NCBI GenBank assembly: GCA_945643635.1
Contig: CALZFC010000161.1
Location: forward strand, 213,501-277,500
Length of the DNA: 64,000 nt
Origin: Allodiplogaster sudhausi
Lineage: Eukaryota > Nematoda > Chromadorea > Rhabditida > Diplogasteridae
Reading direction: 5' to 3'
Below, piece after piece: positions 9,695 through 21,044 of this stretch (positions within the stretch are counted from its first letter, which is position 1; the number at the start of each line of letters is the position of its first letter). The position numbers were made by a program, and so were the translations under genes. Under the pieces are notes generated by a model. The model saw nothing but the letters and a program-made list of their open reading frames with translations, ran no database searches and was not told the DNA's origin.

Positions 9695-11622
9695 CTCTCT
9701 CTCTCCCAACCCCTCTGCAAAATCGGACTGACAGTCCACTCGGAGCAAGTCGCGGAGTCTTCCTTGCCTTTCCCCTTTGTCCCTTCTTCTCGTCTGCCCC
9801 GCCTCTTGCGCGTTTGCTTGCTGCAATGATAACCTTATTGCTTCTTTTTCTTCCATTTCTTCCTTCTCTCTCCCCACGTATAAATATCAGACTCCTCACC
9901 TGGTGAGTTCCCTCCTTTTCTCCGTTCTTCTCCGTTGCTTCCTCTGAATCTTCCTTCGACTCTTCGGACGGCTTCAACTTCTCCTGCTTCGCATTATTCA
10001 CCTGCACGAGTCTGGACAGGGGTTGGGTCATCTCTGTCACATTTCTACATTTTACATTTTTACACATTTACATTTTTACGTTATAAAATAAGTTAAACTA
10101 GCTAAAATCTCAAAGGAAAACTTGTCATGTTCAAGAAAGCAGGAGAGGATGGCTGACCCAACGTTGTTAGACGCACGATAACCAGATGACGTGATCTATG
10201 CAACGAAGAAGTGGCATCTGTAGAAGTTGGCTCTGTCTATGAGAGCAGCCGAGTGCTGAAAGGGAAGTACATCGACAATGAACTTTCTAAGCTGGAGATG
10301 TTTGATCTCGATCCCATGTGCCCCCAATACTCAATTAGAGGCCAATTATCTGAAGCTCAGTTCGATAGAGAAAGAAGCAAAGCATGAGAGAGACTACTAA
10401 TGTTATCTCAAATTTCTCCAAAACCTGCCACCTCTTTTATTGATGATCAAAAGGTTTTTCACACTTCATCAGGTCACATTTGAAAGTGAAAATAAGCGAA
10501 ATTATTTCAAAATAATAAATATTAATTTCGTGCGTTCAATTCGTCAAAGGAAAGAACAACAAATAATGTTTAGAGATGCCAACGGGCCTAACACTTTTGG
10601 GACGGCCATAATTCTCAGCCCGCCCCTCCCGTACCCGTACTTTTCCGGGTCTTATGAATTTGGGCCCGGCCTGGCCCATTTCCCCCGAAGGTCCATAGGA
10701 TGAACCCTAATTATCAAAAATGAGAGTTGAAATGATTTAATTTTACCCAAATTTTTTTTTATATGGTTTAAACGTGTTTACATGGACTCTATTCTAGTGT
10801 AGGCGTCCCATCGAATTATAAGAAAATGAAAAATATGAAAAATAAAGGCGTCCCTCAATAGGGGAAAAATAAAGTCGCCATGGGACGCCGATAATTCGAT
10901 GGGACGCCTGCCTACACTAGAATATAGCCTTTACATGTACATAGTTATGTCTTATTAACCGAGTAGTAAAATGTTTCAACTATATATCATCATTAAATAA
11001 ATCAGTTGATCATTCTCTGACGATGACAGACCAACGGGATGCCCATAGACTTCGCAGTCCGGGACCCACTTGACATCTCTGATAAATATCATAAGAAAAG
11101 TGAAGTTAGAAAGTACTATATCCATCCATATGATTATGTGTATATTTTTATTTCCGCAATGTACATTTACATATGGTAGAAGGGCATTTCTGCTCAAGCC
11201 AAACCTTTTCTTAGATTTTGTTGGTAGTTGTAATTTCTCTCTACCGTTCTCATAACAGATACTTCTGTCCTTTCCCCCGCTTGCTTATTCTGACCATTTT
11301 CCGTATCCTCTTAGTAGTATAAAGGGCGTCCTTTTGACTTCCATCGAGGGATAAAATAAAAGTAGATAAGTCACAAGAAGTACTAAGAATTCTCTCTCAT
11401 AAAAACTTTCAGAATTCGCCATTGTGTCCATGAATATGCAGAACAATGGTATACAGTGGTCGGAATTGCCGGAATTTCACTCGCTTTCAATGGTTTCTTC
11501 TACTTGTTCCGTCTGCTGTTCCCGTCCGGCCGAATGACCAACTTTGAGTCTCCTTTGAAGAACTCCGAAATCGTGCCGTCGGTGGTTGACTGGATTCCCG
11601 TAGTCTTCTGAAGTAAATTGGT
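9695..11622 (-). repeat. arm B of the large inverted duplication
   Basis: Reverse complement of 1954-3973. It lacks about 105 bases that arm A has and contains a small A-rich insertion near 10820. The distal end lies in the last intron of receptor gene R1 and is continuous with that gene, so arm B is probably the parental copy and arm A the derived one. This polarity is inferred. Confidence 0.85.
10791..10923. mobile_element. short foldback MITE in arm B
   Basis: Mirror copy of 2659-2786 with the same ATTCTAGTGTAGGC terminal repeats. A small A-rich insertion in the centre distinguishes it. Confidence 0.6.
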
Positions 11623-12973
11623 TAGTATTGATAGAAAGATGCTGAGCACTGGCAAGAAGAAGGAAAAGACGCGGGAGGGACCTCGTATTCGTCGACATCG
11701 GTGCCGCATTCGTAGGCGACGTTGAGGTTGGGGTCGAAGGTAACATTGAATGTCCCCGTCTCCGTGCCCGTTCCTCCAGTTGTCGTCTCATCCTCCACGT
11801 GAACCTCCAAACAATTATTTGCATCAAAAACGATAAGGAAGATGTCTTCATTCATTCTTATTTATGTGAAGCTCTCAACTTCCCTCCCCTCTGTTAGAAG
11901 ACTGACCATGTTGCCATGGACGCGTGGCTGCATTTTCAGATTACCGCCGTATCTAATATCCTTGGCCGGAATCACGAAGCGGCCTTGTTTCCTTTAATGC
12001 CACAAATCTCTTCGTCCTCTCTCTCTCTCTCTCCATCCTTTCCTCTGCATACATAACAATCTTTATCTACTCACCTAGCCTTTTCTTCAATATCTGTTTT
12101 CTGCAGACTGCTCTGCTTGCTGACAGACTTAACGCCGACGGACGACGTCTTGATTGCATTACCTGATCATAATGATGATTATTTACAAATGTCCTCGCAG
12201 CCCTCTCAACCCTCTGTTGATTCCTGCTTGGAGACGGAGAAGGAGACGGACGCCGGTTTCGGCTTCTTCTCACGATCTGAGGAGGTGTACTCGCTACTCT
12301 TCTGCGCTCTTTTCCGGTGGTGAGGAGCTTCAAATTAAATATTTGCGCATTTATTCTCCCTCTACATAGTGTTAATGAGTAAGATTTCCAGGTTGTGCTA
12401 TTTAGGTAGAGACCACGAAAGAGAAAGAGAGATAAAGAGACAGAGAGAAAGGCAGAGAGAAAGAGGGAGATAGAGAGAGAGAGGCAGAAGGAGAAGGATA
12501 TCAGGTAGACACGAACATCCGGTGATGTTCTTCTTCTTCATCTTCTTGCGCCGTTTCTGTTGGCGCCGCTTCTTCTTGTTCTTGAAGAAGGGGAATCTCC
12601 GGTGGAGACAGCCGACCACGAGGATTCCGATGAAACCAAAGAACAGCACGACTCCCACAACGACCACCGCCCATGGCTTTCCTCTTTATGAATTGACATT
12701 TTATGACGCCTTACAGAAGGAATCTTTAAGGAAACGTGCATATCAGAAGAAATTTTCGCCCTCCTTTTTTCTCTCTTCTACACGCACTATTTCCATTCGC
12801 GCTCGTGCATAGTACTTTCTTGGCACCTTGAGAAGTTTGAGAGATAAGGGAAAGAATCGAGAAAATGAGGGGGAAAGTTCATCTGATATGCACGCACTTT
12901 CGCCGGAGAAGTCCTTTAATATATTTAATACATATATATTTAACATATATATATATATATATATATATCATTA

Positions 12974-13016
<43 letters not shown>

Positions 13017-16000
13017 TTAATCCTTCTTCAAAATCATTAAGCAATTGAATGAGTTGGGGTCGAAAAAACGGCTTGATTGCGAGACGGGAACGCAGTTTAT
13101 GTCTCACTATCAGCCGTTTTTTTCTAAGATTCCCCAACATGGCCGTGGACGTTGTGATTGGATGGTTGTACTGGCCGAAGTCGTTGTTGGGCTGCAATGT
13201 GTGTACCTTTTGTAGAGACAGCCTTAGGCTATAACCAATTAAAGTTTGACTGACCATCTGACTCGTATCTCTCATCGCAAACTATTTTGATGCAATTCCG
13301 CTGACATACCTTGGCGAGGTCGATGTAGTTGAGGTTGTCGTGCTTGTCGTAGTGGAACTAAAGCGAGTAAGTATCACATAAATGTCGAATACCGTATTTT
13401 CTCCATTATTGCCCCTCCCTCTAATTGCCCCCCCCCCTTCAATAGTGCCCACCTCTGGCAAGGGCATTGAAAAATAGTACCTCCGGGGCTACTAATAGAG
13501 GAAATACGGTAATATTTTCTATAAAAATTTTCTCCAGTTGTTCTGTCAGCTGCCATACTGCCGACATACCTTGGCGTTGCAGATGTAGTCGTGGTTGACG
13601 TGCTTGTCGTAGTGGAACTAAAGAAATAAAATTATAATATGTAATATAATTTTTATATCCTTCTAGAAATTTTATTCACCAGACACCGACATTAGATATT
13701 GTTTTATACACATGTTTCTAGTTATTGATTCATCCCCCGTCCCGCCGACATGCCTAGGCGAGGTCGATGTTGTCGTGGTTGTCGTGCTTGTCGTAGTGGA
13801 ACTAAAGCGAGTAAGTATCACATAAATGTCGAATACCGTATTTTCTCCATTATTGCCCCTCCCTCTAATTGCCCCCCCCCCTTCAATAGTGCCCACCTCT
13901 GGCAAGGGCATTGAAAAATAGTACCTCCGGGGGCTACTAATAGAGGAAATACGGTAATATTTTCTATAAAAATTTTCTCCAGTTGTTCTGTCAGCTGCCA
14001 TACTGCCGACATACCTTGGCGTTGCAGATGTAGTCGTGGTTGACGTGCTTGTCGTAGTGGAACTAAAGAAATAAAATTATAATATGTAATATAATTTTTA
14101 TATCCTTCTAGAAATTTTATTCACCAGACACCGACATTAGATATTGTTTTATACACATGTTTCTAGTTATTGATTCATCCCCCGTCCCGCCGACATGCCT
14201 AGGCGAGGTCGATGTTGTCGTGGTTGTCGTGCTTGTCGTAGTGGAACTAAAGCGAGTAAATTAGACAGAATTGGCAAATATTTTCTTATCACATAAAAGC
14301 CGAATACCGTATTTTCTCTATAAGTGCGCCTCCATGTATTAGAACCCCCTCCCCCCTCTAATAGTACCCCCCCCCCCCTCCAATAGTGCCCCCCTCTTGC
14401 AAGGGCATTGAAAATAGTAACTCCGGGGGTTACTAATAGAGAAAATACGGTATATATTTTTCTACACATTTTTCCAGTTGTTCTTTCAGCTCCCATCCAG
14501 CCTACATACCTTGGCGTTGTCGATGTCGTAGAGGTTGGCATGCTTGCCGTAGCGGTGCTAAAGCAGGTAAATTAGAAATATTTCATATAATTTTTTTTAA
14601 ATTTTATATAAATTTTATCACAAAAAGGCCGAATATATATTTTTTCTACACATTTTTCTAGTTATTGATTAATCCCCCATCCTACCGACATGCCTAGGCG
14701 AGGTTGATGTTGTCGTGGTTGGCGTGCTTGTCGTAGTGGAACTATAAAGCAAGTAAATTTGACATAATTGCCTGAACTTTTCTTAATTTCATATAAATTT
14801 AATAACAAAAAGGCCGATTTTCCAATTGGAATTTTACCTTCTTGTCGTTCGAGTTCCCTGGAGAATCTCCTTCAGCTGTTAAGAACAAGCCAATCAGTTG
14901 GTGTTTCTTTCAAGCCTTTTTTTCAAGAGTTTCCGGGTGATATAATTTTTTAATCGATCACATTACTCTTCTATATGATTAGAACTTTTTTTAAAATTAG
15001 TTTAGGTCTTCTTAATCCTTTTTACATAAGATAATTACTCAATCGCTTAACTGTTTTTAATGTAAATACTTGTTGCAAACATTGATGCTTTAGAATTGAA
15101 TCCATATCTTAGTAGATGCCATTTTCCGGTGCTACGGTACCTCATTGAAAGCGACACGTATGGTTCCAGATTGATTTTTTTCCAGTTGCTCCACTCCAAT
15201 GAAATCCTCGATGACGCGAGACGCGTTCGGGTACGCTTTCATTTTAAGCCGGCAGTCGTCCTTATCTCTTCCACAAAAACATGTCACGTCCGAGAAGTGA
15301 TGATACTTCCAGTCTAAAGTACATTTTTAGTGTTACCGCATTCCTGACCCAGTTCAATTAAGAGCAAAGATACCAGTAATCAACTAGTAGCATTCTGACA
15401 ATATGTAGAAGCAACCCTGAAAATGTCCTTCTTCTATTTTAACGATTTTTGTAAAAATAAAAACCCAAAATATACACTTTGGATGCACGCTACTGTATTT
15501 CTAAAGAGAATATGCCTACGAATGAAATATATACTGTATCTGCGCCCGTCCACAGGAGTGTGCTTAATCAAATAGCCACAGTATCCTTGCGGAATCACCA
15601 GTTACAGTATCTTTGCGGAATCATCAAGGATACTGTATCTTTGCGGCGCTGACTTAGCAAGCAAAGTAACTCTGTCGATTAGTTCTCTGACAGATTTTGC
15701 ATCCGATTTCCTTGGCCGCCGTGCACTGCGCCTCGGTCGAGCCTTCCGCGTGGATGATGTGCATGCACAGTGGATTCTGCGGGAAATAATACGTGCAGTT
15801 CGGAAAGTTCTCGACGAGAGCGTCGCATGAAACCGAATGGTTTATGTACGTCGTGTTCCAGTTGTAGCAGGAAATTTTCTAAATTTGGAAAAAAAATGAA
15901 ATTCATTAGTTATTTTTATTATATTAATTATATACAGTGATGTGCACCAACAATGGCAGTTCGCTGGGTCGTCAGAAGGCTCGATACTTTTAGCCAAACA

Positions 16001-18371
16001 CATTGCATGCCCGAAATTCCAATTCTGAACTCCAATAACCTAGGACGCAAGATCCCAGCCGCGGAGGGGATCAGAACCCGCGCCCACTGCGCCACTCAGT
16101 CTTTCTACAACCAATTAACCACACACAACTTACCTCTCCCAGATGCACAGCTCTCCAAATGCACAGATAAATATAAGTTTCCCTCGAACGCGACACTTCC
16201 CCACTGTTCATATGCTCAAATCTTTTTTCCAGCCCGAAGTTTCGTCCAAAGGCCCCAAGAACTTTCCAGCAACAAATTTCTCTTTATCTTCTCTCAATGT
16301 ACAAGAAACCACAAGTCGTAATTTTGTTGCAATTAGATGCGACAACATTTAAAAATGTCGTTTCATAACAAGGGTATAACAATAAACGGTGCGATAGAGA
16401 GTAAGAGGGAGACTCTACGAACGCGGTCTCTCCTTCTTGCCCTTGAAGAGGGAGATGAAGGACGTATTGGCGTTATCTTGAAGCGGACACCGGGAATATC
16501 TCCGACGGCGTGGCTCTTGCGACCGAATCCAGCCACGAGCAACTCGTCGTTCTCCTTAAACCAAAAAAAGTTAATTAAGGCTTCGAAAAATACCTATTTT
16601 AAGGCATAAAATGTTGTTTCCTTCGATTAAACGAAACTGACAGCCAAAAAGAAAGTCATACTGTTTCGCAGAATAGCGCAAACCGATAATACTGTATAGC
16701 CCTACAGACTCCATAACCACTTGTTAAGCCAACACAAATCGACTACTGTAACACTATCCCCCACAACATGTCTCTTGTTCACTATCACAAATTCTTGTCA
16801 GCGCAAACAGAGAAGAAAACGCCCCTATGGCCCATCACGCAAGCAACAGTAAGGGGGTCCACCACACAGTGTTTGTCAGCAAAGCCCCTTCTTCACCCGA
16901 ATGCAAACTAATCAGGAAAATGCAAAATCAGGTACATATATATTCGCGATAAAAAAAACCACAGGGAAATAACAGAAAACCACCAAGCCAATAAAAGCCA
17001 TAAATCAAATTAAAATAATTCCAACAAGGAAAGTATTCGAACCTGTAAACTTCACATTCTAAGTATTTCACTTAACTTTAAAAATGAAAACGCAATGCAC
17101 ACCTTTGAATCCGGAATCAGAGCAGGGGCTCCTCTCTAGCACACCAGAGACTTCCCCTCTTGCGCATTCCGCATGTGATGGGTCGAGCACTCGAGCGATC
17201 CTGATAAAAGACAAGGGTTTTCTCCATCTCATAAGTTAATATGAAAAAAATGTAGAAGAAAAAAGTTGCAGAAATTTAATGAACACATGGTTTAGTTTGA
17301 ATCATACTGTAGGAAAGGACATCTTCTTACTGTAGATCTAGCATGAAATTGGTGTACATTTAACGCCTATTAGAAGTGTTTGGAATGAGTTTTAATTTTT
17401 AACGTGTGAACCAAAATTCTAGAATAATGCAAAGAATTATGGTCGGACAAGTACGAAATATCGAATGCAATGAAGGACTTAAATTACAAGACGAAGACTA
17501 CTGCAAAAGATGCGACTAGATAGCATATTCTCATATAATGATTACTGATAAACCGAAGAAGCATTTATACCTGTTCAGCCGAGAACTCGAGAAGGCGATG
17601 AAGCGGTGGAGCAGGCCAGGATACGCTTCTCCATGCTCCAGCGATACGCGAAAATGCGGGCAGGAACTCGAATTTGCGATCCTGATAAAAGATAACAAGT
17701 TTCTCCATCTCTTTCTCGTAATTAATAATGCAAAAATTTAAGAAAAAAGGTGCACCAATGTAATGAAAGCGGGAAGCTTTAGTTTGAAACATACTTATGC
17801 ATCGAACATATTCTTATTGTAGCGCCGTTTCAAAACTGTTGTACATTGAGATAATCTCCGCTGTTCAGCGAAAGTGTTTGGGATATGTTTTAGCTCTAAA
17901 CATGTTAACCAATATGCGAGAATATCTAATTTGGAATAGTAAAAACAAGGAAGGGCTAAAACGATACCGATTATATATACTGTCAAAGATTAATACCACT
18001 CAATTCCAAATAAAACACAAAATGAGCAGCTGTTGGCCATGACTTTCGCAAGTTAACCAGTCAAACCCCGTTTCCTTAACTATTCGGACGAGCGAAATAT
18101 CGTTGTGAATGATGCTACGAAAATAAACAACCAAGGAGCAATTAGGTTGCAGTGCGTAATTCAAGTTGTCAATTCCAAACAGAACACAAGTTTAAAAAGC
18201 CGACCAGGCCGGAAGAGAGCTAGACCAGCGCCATCTTCTGATTGTGAGGCCAGCCGATCAATCTCTTCGTAACGGCGGTCGAAAATCGTTCGCAACTTCT
18301 GTCTTCTGGAAGATAACTCCACTTGATTCAACAGCAAGTATCATGGTCAAGAAAAATACGAAACACTCCAT
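11500..18371 (-). CDS. R1: single-pass receptor with Cys-rich ectodomain and Thr-rich stalk
   Basis: Proposed exons: 18318-18371 (signal peptide [18 protein letters not shown]), 15671-15878, 15141-15313, 14838-14875, seven 48-base exons between 14741 and 13310, 13172-13191, 12517-12681, 12211-12327, 12075-12162, 11682-11991 and 11500-11607. Phases agree throughout and the total is 539 codons. The ectodomain has about ten cysteines, including [10 protein letters not shown]. The stalk is Thr/Ser/Pro. The membrane segment is [18 protein letters not shown], followed by a Lys/Arg-rich tail. The exon at 11682-11991 contains an in-frame TAA at 11862-11864. Copy R2 has TAT there, so R1 is truncated, read through, or the base is an error. 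The signal-peptide exon lies 2.4 kb upstream and is the least certain part. The family is not recognised; a sensor or adhesion role is inferred from layout only. Confidence 0.6.
12946..13014. repeat. AT dinucleotide microsatellite
   Basis: Two (AT)n runs separated by a short ATCATTA linker, inside an intron of R1. Confidence 0.8.
13390..13511. mobile_element. MITE in stalk intron, copy 1
   Basis: Ends TACCGTATTT and AAATACGGTA are inverted repeats, and the centre is rich in C runs. Copies 2 (13834-13956) and 3 (14305-14452) sit at equivalent positions in the neighbouring cassettes, so the element inserted before the cassettes were duplicated. The superfamily is unclear. Confidence 0.6.
13834..13956. 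mobile_element. MITE in stalk intron, copy 2
   Basis: Near-identical to copy 1 at 13390-13511, differing by a single base in most of its length; moved with the cassette duplication. Confidence 0.6.
14305..14452. mobile_element. MITE in stalk intron, copy 3
   Basis: Same terminal repeats as copies 1 and 2 but more diverged, with longer C runs. It marks the oldest of the three cassette copies. Confidence 0.55.
15930..16130 (-). mobile_element. possible SINE with tRNA-like promoter boxes
   Basis: On the minus strand TGGCGCAGTGG resembles an RNA polymerase III A box, and GGTTCTGATCCC resembles a B box. They are unusually close together, as if the tRNA head were deleted. The 3' part ends CCATTGTTGGTGCACATCAC, and the same end recurs on the plus strand at about 18812-18841, which supports a dispersed element. 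No target duplication was identified. Confidence 0.35.
16415..16554 (-). pseudogene. rps-23: ribosomal protein uS12 (RPS23) C-terminal exon with frameshift
   Basis: After a TTTAAG acceptor the frame reads [20 protein letters not shown] and continues PGVRFKI. The last residues, [12 protein letters not shown] then stop (TAG 16415-16417), appear in another frame. Compared with the known eukaryotic RPS23 ending, the segment between the conserved FKI and NTS is 7 bases short, which causes the shift. No other RPS23 exon was found nearby. It lies inside the long proposed first intron of R1. It is most simply a duplicated, broken exon, but a sequencing deletion cannot be excluded. Confidence 0.75.
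16555..17102. other. AT-rich DNA without a supported gene
   Basis: Long runs of A/T and no frame with splice sites. It would lie within the long first intron of R1 in the proposed model. Confidence 0.4.
17103..17200 (-). CDS. candidate exon, diverged duplicate of 17571-17681
   Basis: A TTTTATCAG acceptor and a GTGTGC donor frame 98 bases. The acceptor flank (GAGATGGAGAAA then TTTTATCAG) is shared with the exon at 17571-17681, and similarity continues for about 250 bases upstream. The frame beginning [16 protein letters not shown] is open in both exons. No family is recognised and neither exon could be joined to R1 in phase. Confidence 0.3.
17571..17681 (-). CDS. candidate exon, diverged duplicate of 17103-17200
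   Basis: Bounded by a TTATCAG acceptor and a CAG|GTATAA donor. The frame shared with its duplicate reads [19 protein letters not shown] and is open throughout. The pair represents a tandem duplication with a period near 480 bases in the long proposed intron of R1. The exons may be alternative exons or belong to a lost gene. Confidence 0.3.
17682..18317. other. no supported gene
   Basis: AT-rich to 18180. The 18180-18317 part has an open minus-strand frame with coiled-coil-like composition but no matching acceptor. Confidence 0.35.
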
Positions 18372-18956
18372 GGCGCAATGAAAATTGTTCGAACATGGGC
18401 CGGTAAACCGTTCATTTTAGAGCCAACAGTGGCAGCGTGGACACATGATGACAGAATAAGATATAATTCGCCATCCAAAGTTGATCTTCACCGTGAAACG
18501 AACAAAGTACGCTCAAAAAGTAAGGAAGGTGGAGAAAATACACAAGTTTGGCGGGCAAATCACATGGAGAATGGGTCATATTTCGTGTGTGCTTTTCTGT
18601 CGTGTGCCTAGTGAGCTTCACGATAGTCAAAATACGGTATTTATTTTCTTAATAACTTTAATGAAAAAAGTTGTAAAATGACATTTTAAAAGTCTGTGTG
18701 CTCGATGTGCCAGAAAATCCTGATTCTGTACATATCCGGATCTTTACATTTGGTTGCTTCTGCATCGACTTATTCAATGCGGTCTGATTGGCACGCGGCG
18801 TCACGCCGCGCCCATTTCTGCCATTGTTGGTGCACATCACTGTATATTATATCCTCATTATTTAGTAATTATATTTGAAAGATATCTTTTTAAGAAATTG
18901 AAAAAAATAATGATATAAAAATCATCGGGCTTTCTGTAATGGATTGCAAAAATTAA

Positions 18957-20319
18957 TTATTCCTTTTTAAAGCTATAGGAAACCTCATGATGTGGTTCGT
19001 ATTTCGTGGTGGTAGTTGTAGGCTTCGCTGCTGTTGTCGTTGTGGTTAGGGTTGTTGTTGTTGTTGTTGTTCTGTAGTGTTCTTCATGTGTTAATAAATA
19101 CATCACTAATGAATTTATTATATAATCATAATAATTAATTCATTAGTGATGTATTTATTCGCTAACGTCGCCGTCGTTGTTGTTGTGCTGAAAAGAAAAG
19201 AAGGATATATTGTAGAAAGTTGAATTACACTCAAGAAAGAAATATTTGAATACTTTATTTTCATGTTTTTTTTTCAATATATATGGAATTTGTCTAGTAC
19301 AATAAATCATTTCAATAAGTCCAAACGAACTTTAGAGGAAGGCCATTCCTGAGAATGCGTCTCAACTGCAAAGTACAAGTTCCGGTCGCTTTTTTTTTCG
19401 AACAATTTCTTACATTTTCTGTATGGTGGGTCCAAAAAAGGAACAAAAGTGAAAAGATTTTGCTAGCCCAGCAGGCGCCTTTTTAATGTTACGTAAAAAA
19501 GAGTACTTTAATAATTTAATAAGCTAGCAAATGTCAATAGTCCAAATTTTTTTGCAAAATCCTTTTAACTTCTTTTATTTTTGGGAAACCTTCCGTATTC
19601 TCTTACGCCTCTTGAAAACTTAGTTTCATCTCGTCGATCATTTGCTGCCCGATGTACGATTCAAGGATTGCGATTGCGTCTGGGTGCTTTCTCATATCCA
19701 ACTGGCAATTAGGGCGGTTTCCGCCGCCGCAATAGCACACGACTTCGTAGAAACGCTGTTTATTCCCGACTGGAAATAGGTACAACAATTTTGGATTCTA
19801 AATGTGATCTCGTGTTCTATTATGATGAAAATAGGAAATTAAATATTAAAAAAAATATGTAGTTCTAAAACGAAATTTGAAATATTTTAAGGTATATATA
19901 TGTAATAGAAAGAATAAACAGACCAATGGTACAGCCCAGCCGATTACCAGTCGTGCATCTCTGAGAAGTGATGGCACGCTTGCCACTTCTCTTGATGCGG
20001 TGTTCGCATTGCGTATTGAATCCGACTTGTGGTCCGCATTTCTCATGACATACTCTATTGTAGAAGTCCCAGTCGAAGCAGTCTTGGTCCTAAAATTGCA
20101 TATTTTAAAAGAAATTCAACACATACTATTTAGTGGATTTAGAAAATAAATATAAAGACTCTTTGTTAAGTATTTGCTTATTAAAAAGAAGCGAAAACGG
20201 ACCGTCTGAAAAGGATCATATGCCGATGGTTCATTACATACGCCAGCGTCGACGAATTGGAGTAGTCGAAGGGCAACGATGGCCGCCAGAAGGACGCCAG
20301 CGTCCGTGTAGCGGAGCAT
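18957..20319 (-). CDS. S: secreted Cys-rich protein with Thr-rich end, paralogue of R1
   Basis: Five exons in consistent phase give 172 residues: 20242-20319, 19948-20089, 19607-19769, 19167-19187 and 18957-19071. The first encodes a signal peptide (MLRYTDAGVLLAAIVALRLL). The second starts DQDCFDWDFYN, aligning with KISCYNW of R1 at the same phase-0 intron. The third carries CYCGGGNRPNC and PDAIAILESYIG, aligning with R1 after the same phase-1 intron. The last two encode Thr runs and end HHEVSYSFKKE then TAA. No transmembrane segment follows, so the product is predicted secreted and probably O-glycosylated. If the GC|GTAAGA donor at 19606 were not used, translation would stop two codons later at 19603. 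The role as a decoy or ligand is inference. Confidence 0.7.
19093..19159. repeat. perfect 23-base inverted repeat inside an intron of gene S
   Basis: Bases 19093-19115 are the exact reverse complement of 19137-19159 with a 21-base loop. The arms begin just inside the donor and end about 20 bases before the acceptor of the intron between the two Thr-rich exons. Confidence 0.85.
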
Positions 20320-21044
20320 GGGTTGAGGGAGGGCCAGAAAGACAGTGGGACGAGGAGAGCGCAGGGAAGTGCCGACCACTCGCCAGCACTGCGATAATGT
20401 GAAGTGGCCGAGAGGAAGTGCCAACGAATCGCTTCGACTTGCTTGGAAGAAATATTAATATTCATGATGGAATTTAAATTGTATTAACAAAATTTTCTTT
20501 AAATGCAACTATTTGCACTTTTCAGAGCACTGCACTTTACTTATTATTCCGTATTTATGATTTCTAAATGAGACATAAATAAAATTCATTTAGCACGAAA
20601 TTTTGCAATGACGACGTTTCTAATGTTTCTGCTGCTAGTGAAATAGCATAATTGATTGAGAGTGCTAACAGCGAAGAGGCGGCAATTCGAACCTGAATTC
20701 TTTTTAGTGCCCAATGTGACGTCAATATTCAATCAGCTTGACAATTTGAAGCGTCGCATCGATGAAGGAGTTTGTCAGTTATTTGGAAGGGTGTGATGCA
20801 CAGTCTGAGTTTCGTCTGCAGGGGTCTGAGTGGGGTGAGGAGAGAAGTGAAGAGGAAGGAGCTCCATGGCCTCTGAAGCACATTCTATCCGCTTATCAAC
20901 ATCCAACAGCTTCACTCATAACCCAAACACTGAGAAGTCCTCTTCAATATACCCGATTTTTATGACCTTACAGTTCCATGAACGCGTACAAGTTTCAACC
21001 CTTGCCCTTTCAGGGAGAAACAAGTTATCGGTATATCTTTTTTT
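20320..21044. other. intergenic, no gene seen
   Basis: The first 100 bases upstream of S would hold its promoter; no clear TATA box was seen. A box-B-like AGGTTCGAATTGCC lies on the minus strand near 20685 without a tRNA fold. Confidence 0.35.

Larger units (their letters stand above)
13310..14741 (-). repeat. tandem array of seven 48-base Thr-stalk mini-exons
   Basis: Exons at 14694-14741, 14510-14557, 14199-14246, 14015-14062, 13754-13801, 13570-13617 and 13310-13357 are each exactly 48 bases. All are in the same phase and flanked by TTTAG-like acceptors. Each encodes a 16-residue unit of the type [15 protein letters not shown]. Donors are AG|GTATGT for four units and AG|GCATGT for the first, third and fifth in transcript order, so GC-AG and GT-AG introns alternate. 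The 184-base spacing inside each exon pair and the 445-base period between two pairs show that a two-exon cassette was duplicated in tandem. Because every unit is 48 bases, any could be skipped without changing frame. Confidence 0.75.

Noticed and set aside
11410..11612. Hydrophobic small protein on the strand opposite the last R1 exon (also 1965-2159)
   Set aside because: The frame starts with ATG and has a good acceptor in arm A, but arm B has a 7-base deletion that breaks it, and R2 shows non-conservative changes. The opposite frame (end of R1) changes conservatively. It is probably a shadow of the real exon.
20640..20700. Possible tRNA gene from a box-B-like sequence
   Set aside because: No acceptor or T stem can be paired around AGGTTCGAATTGCC.
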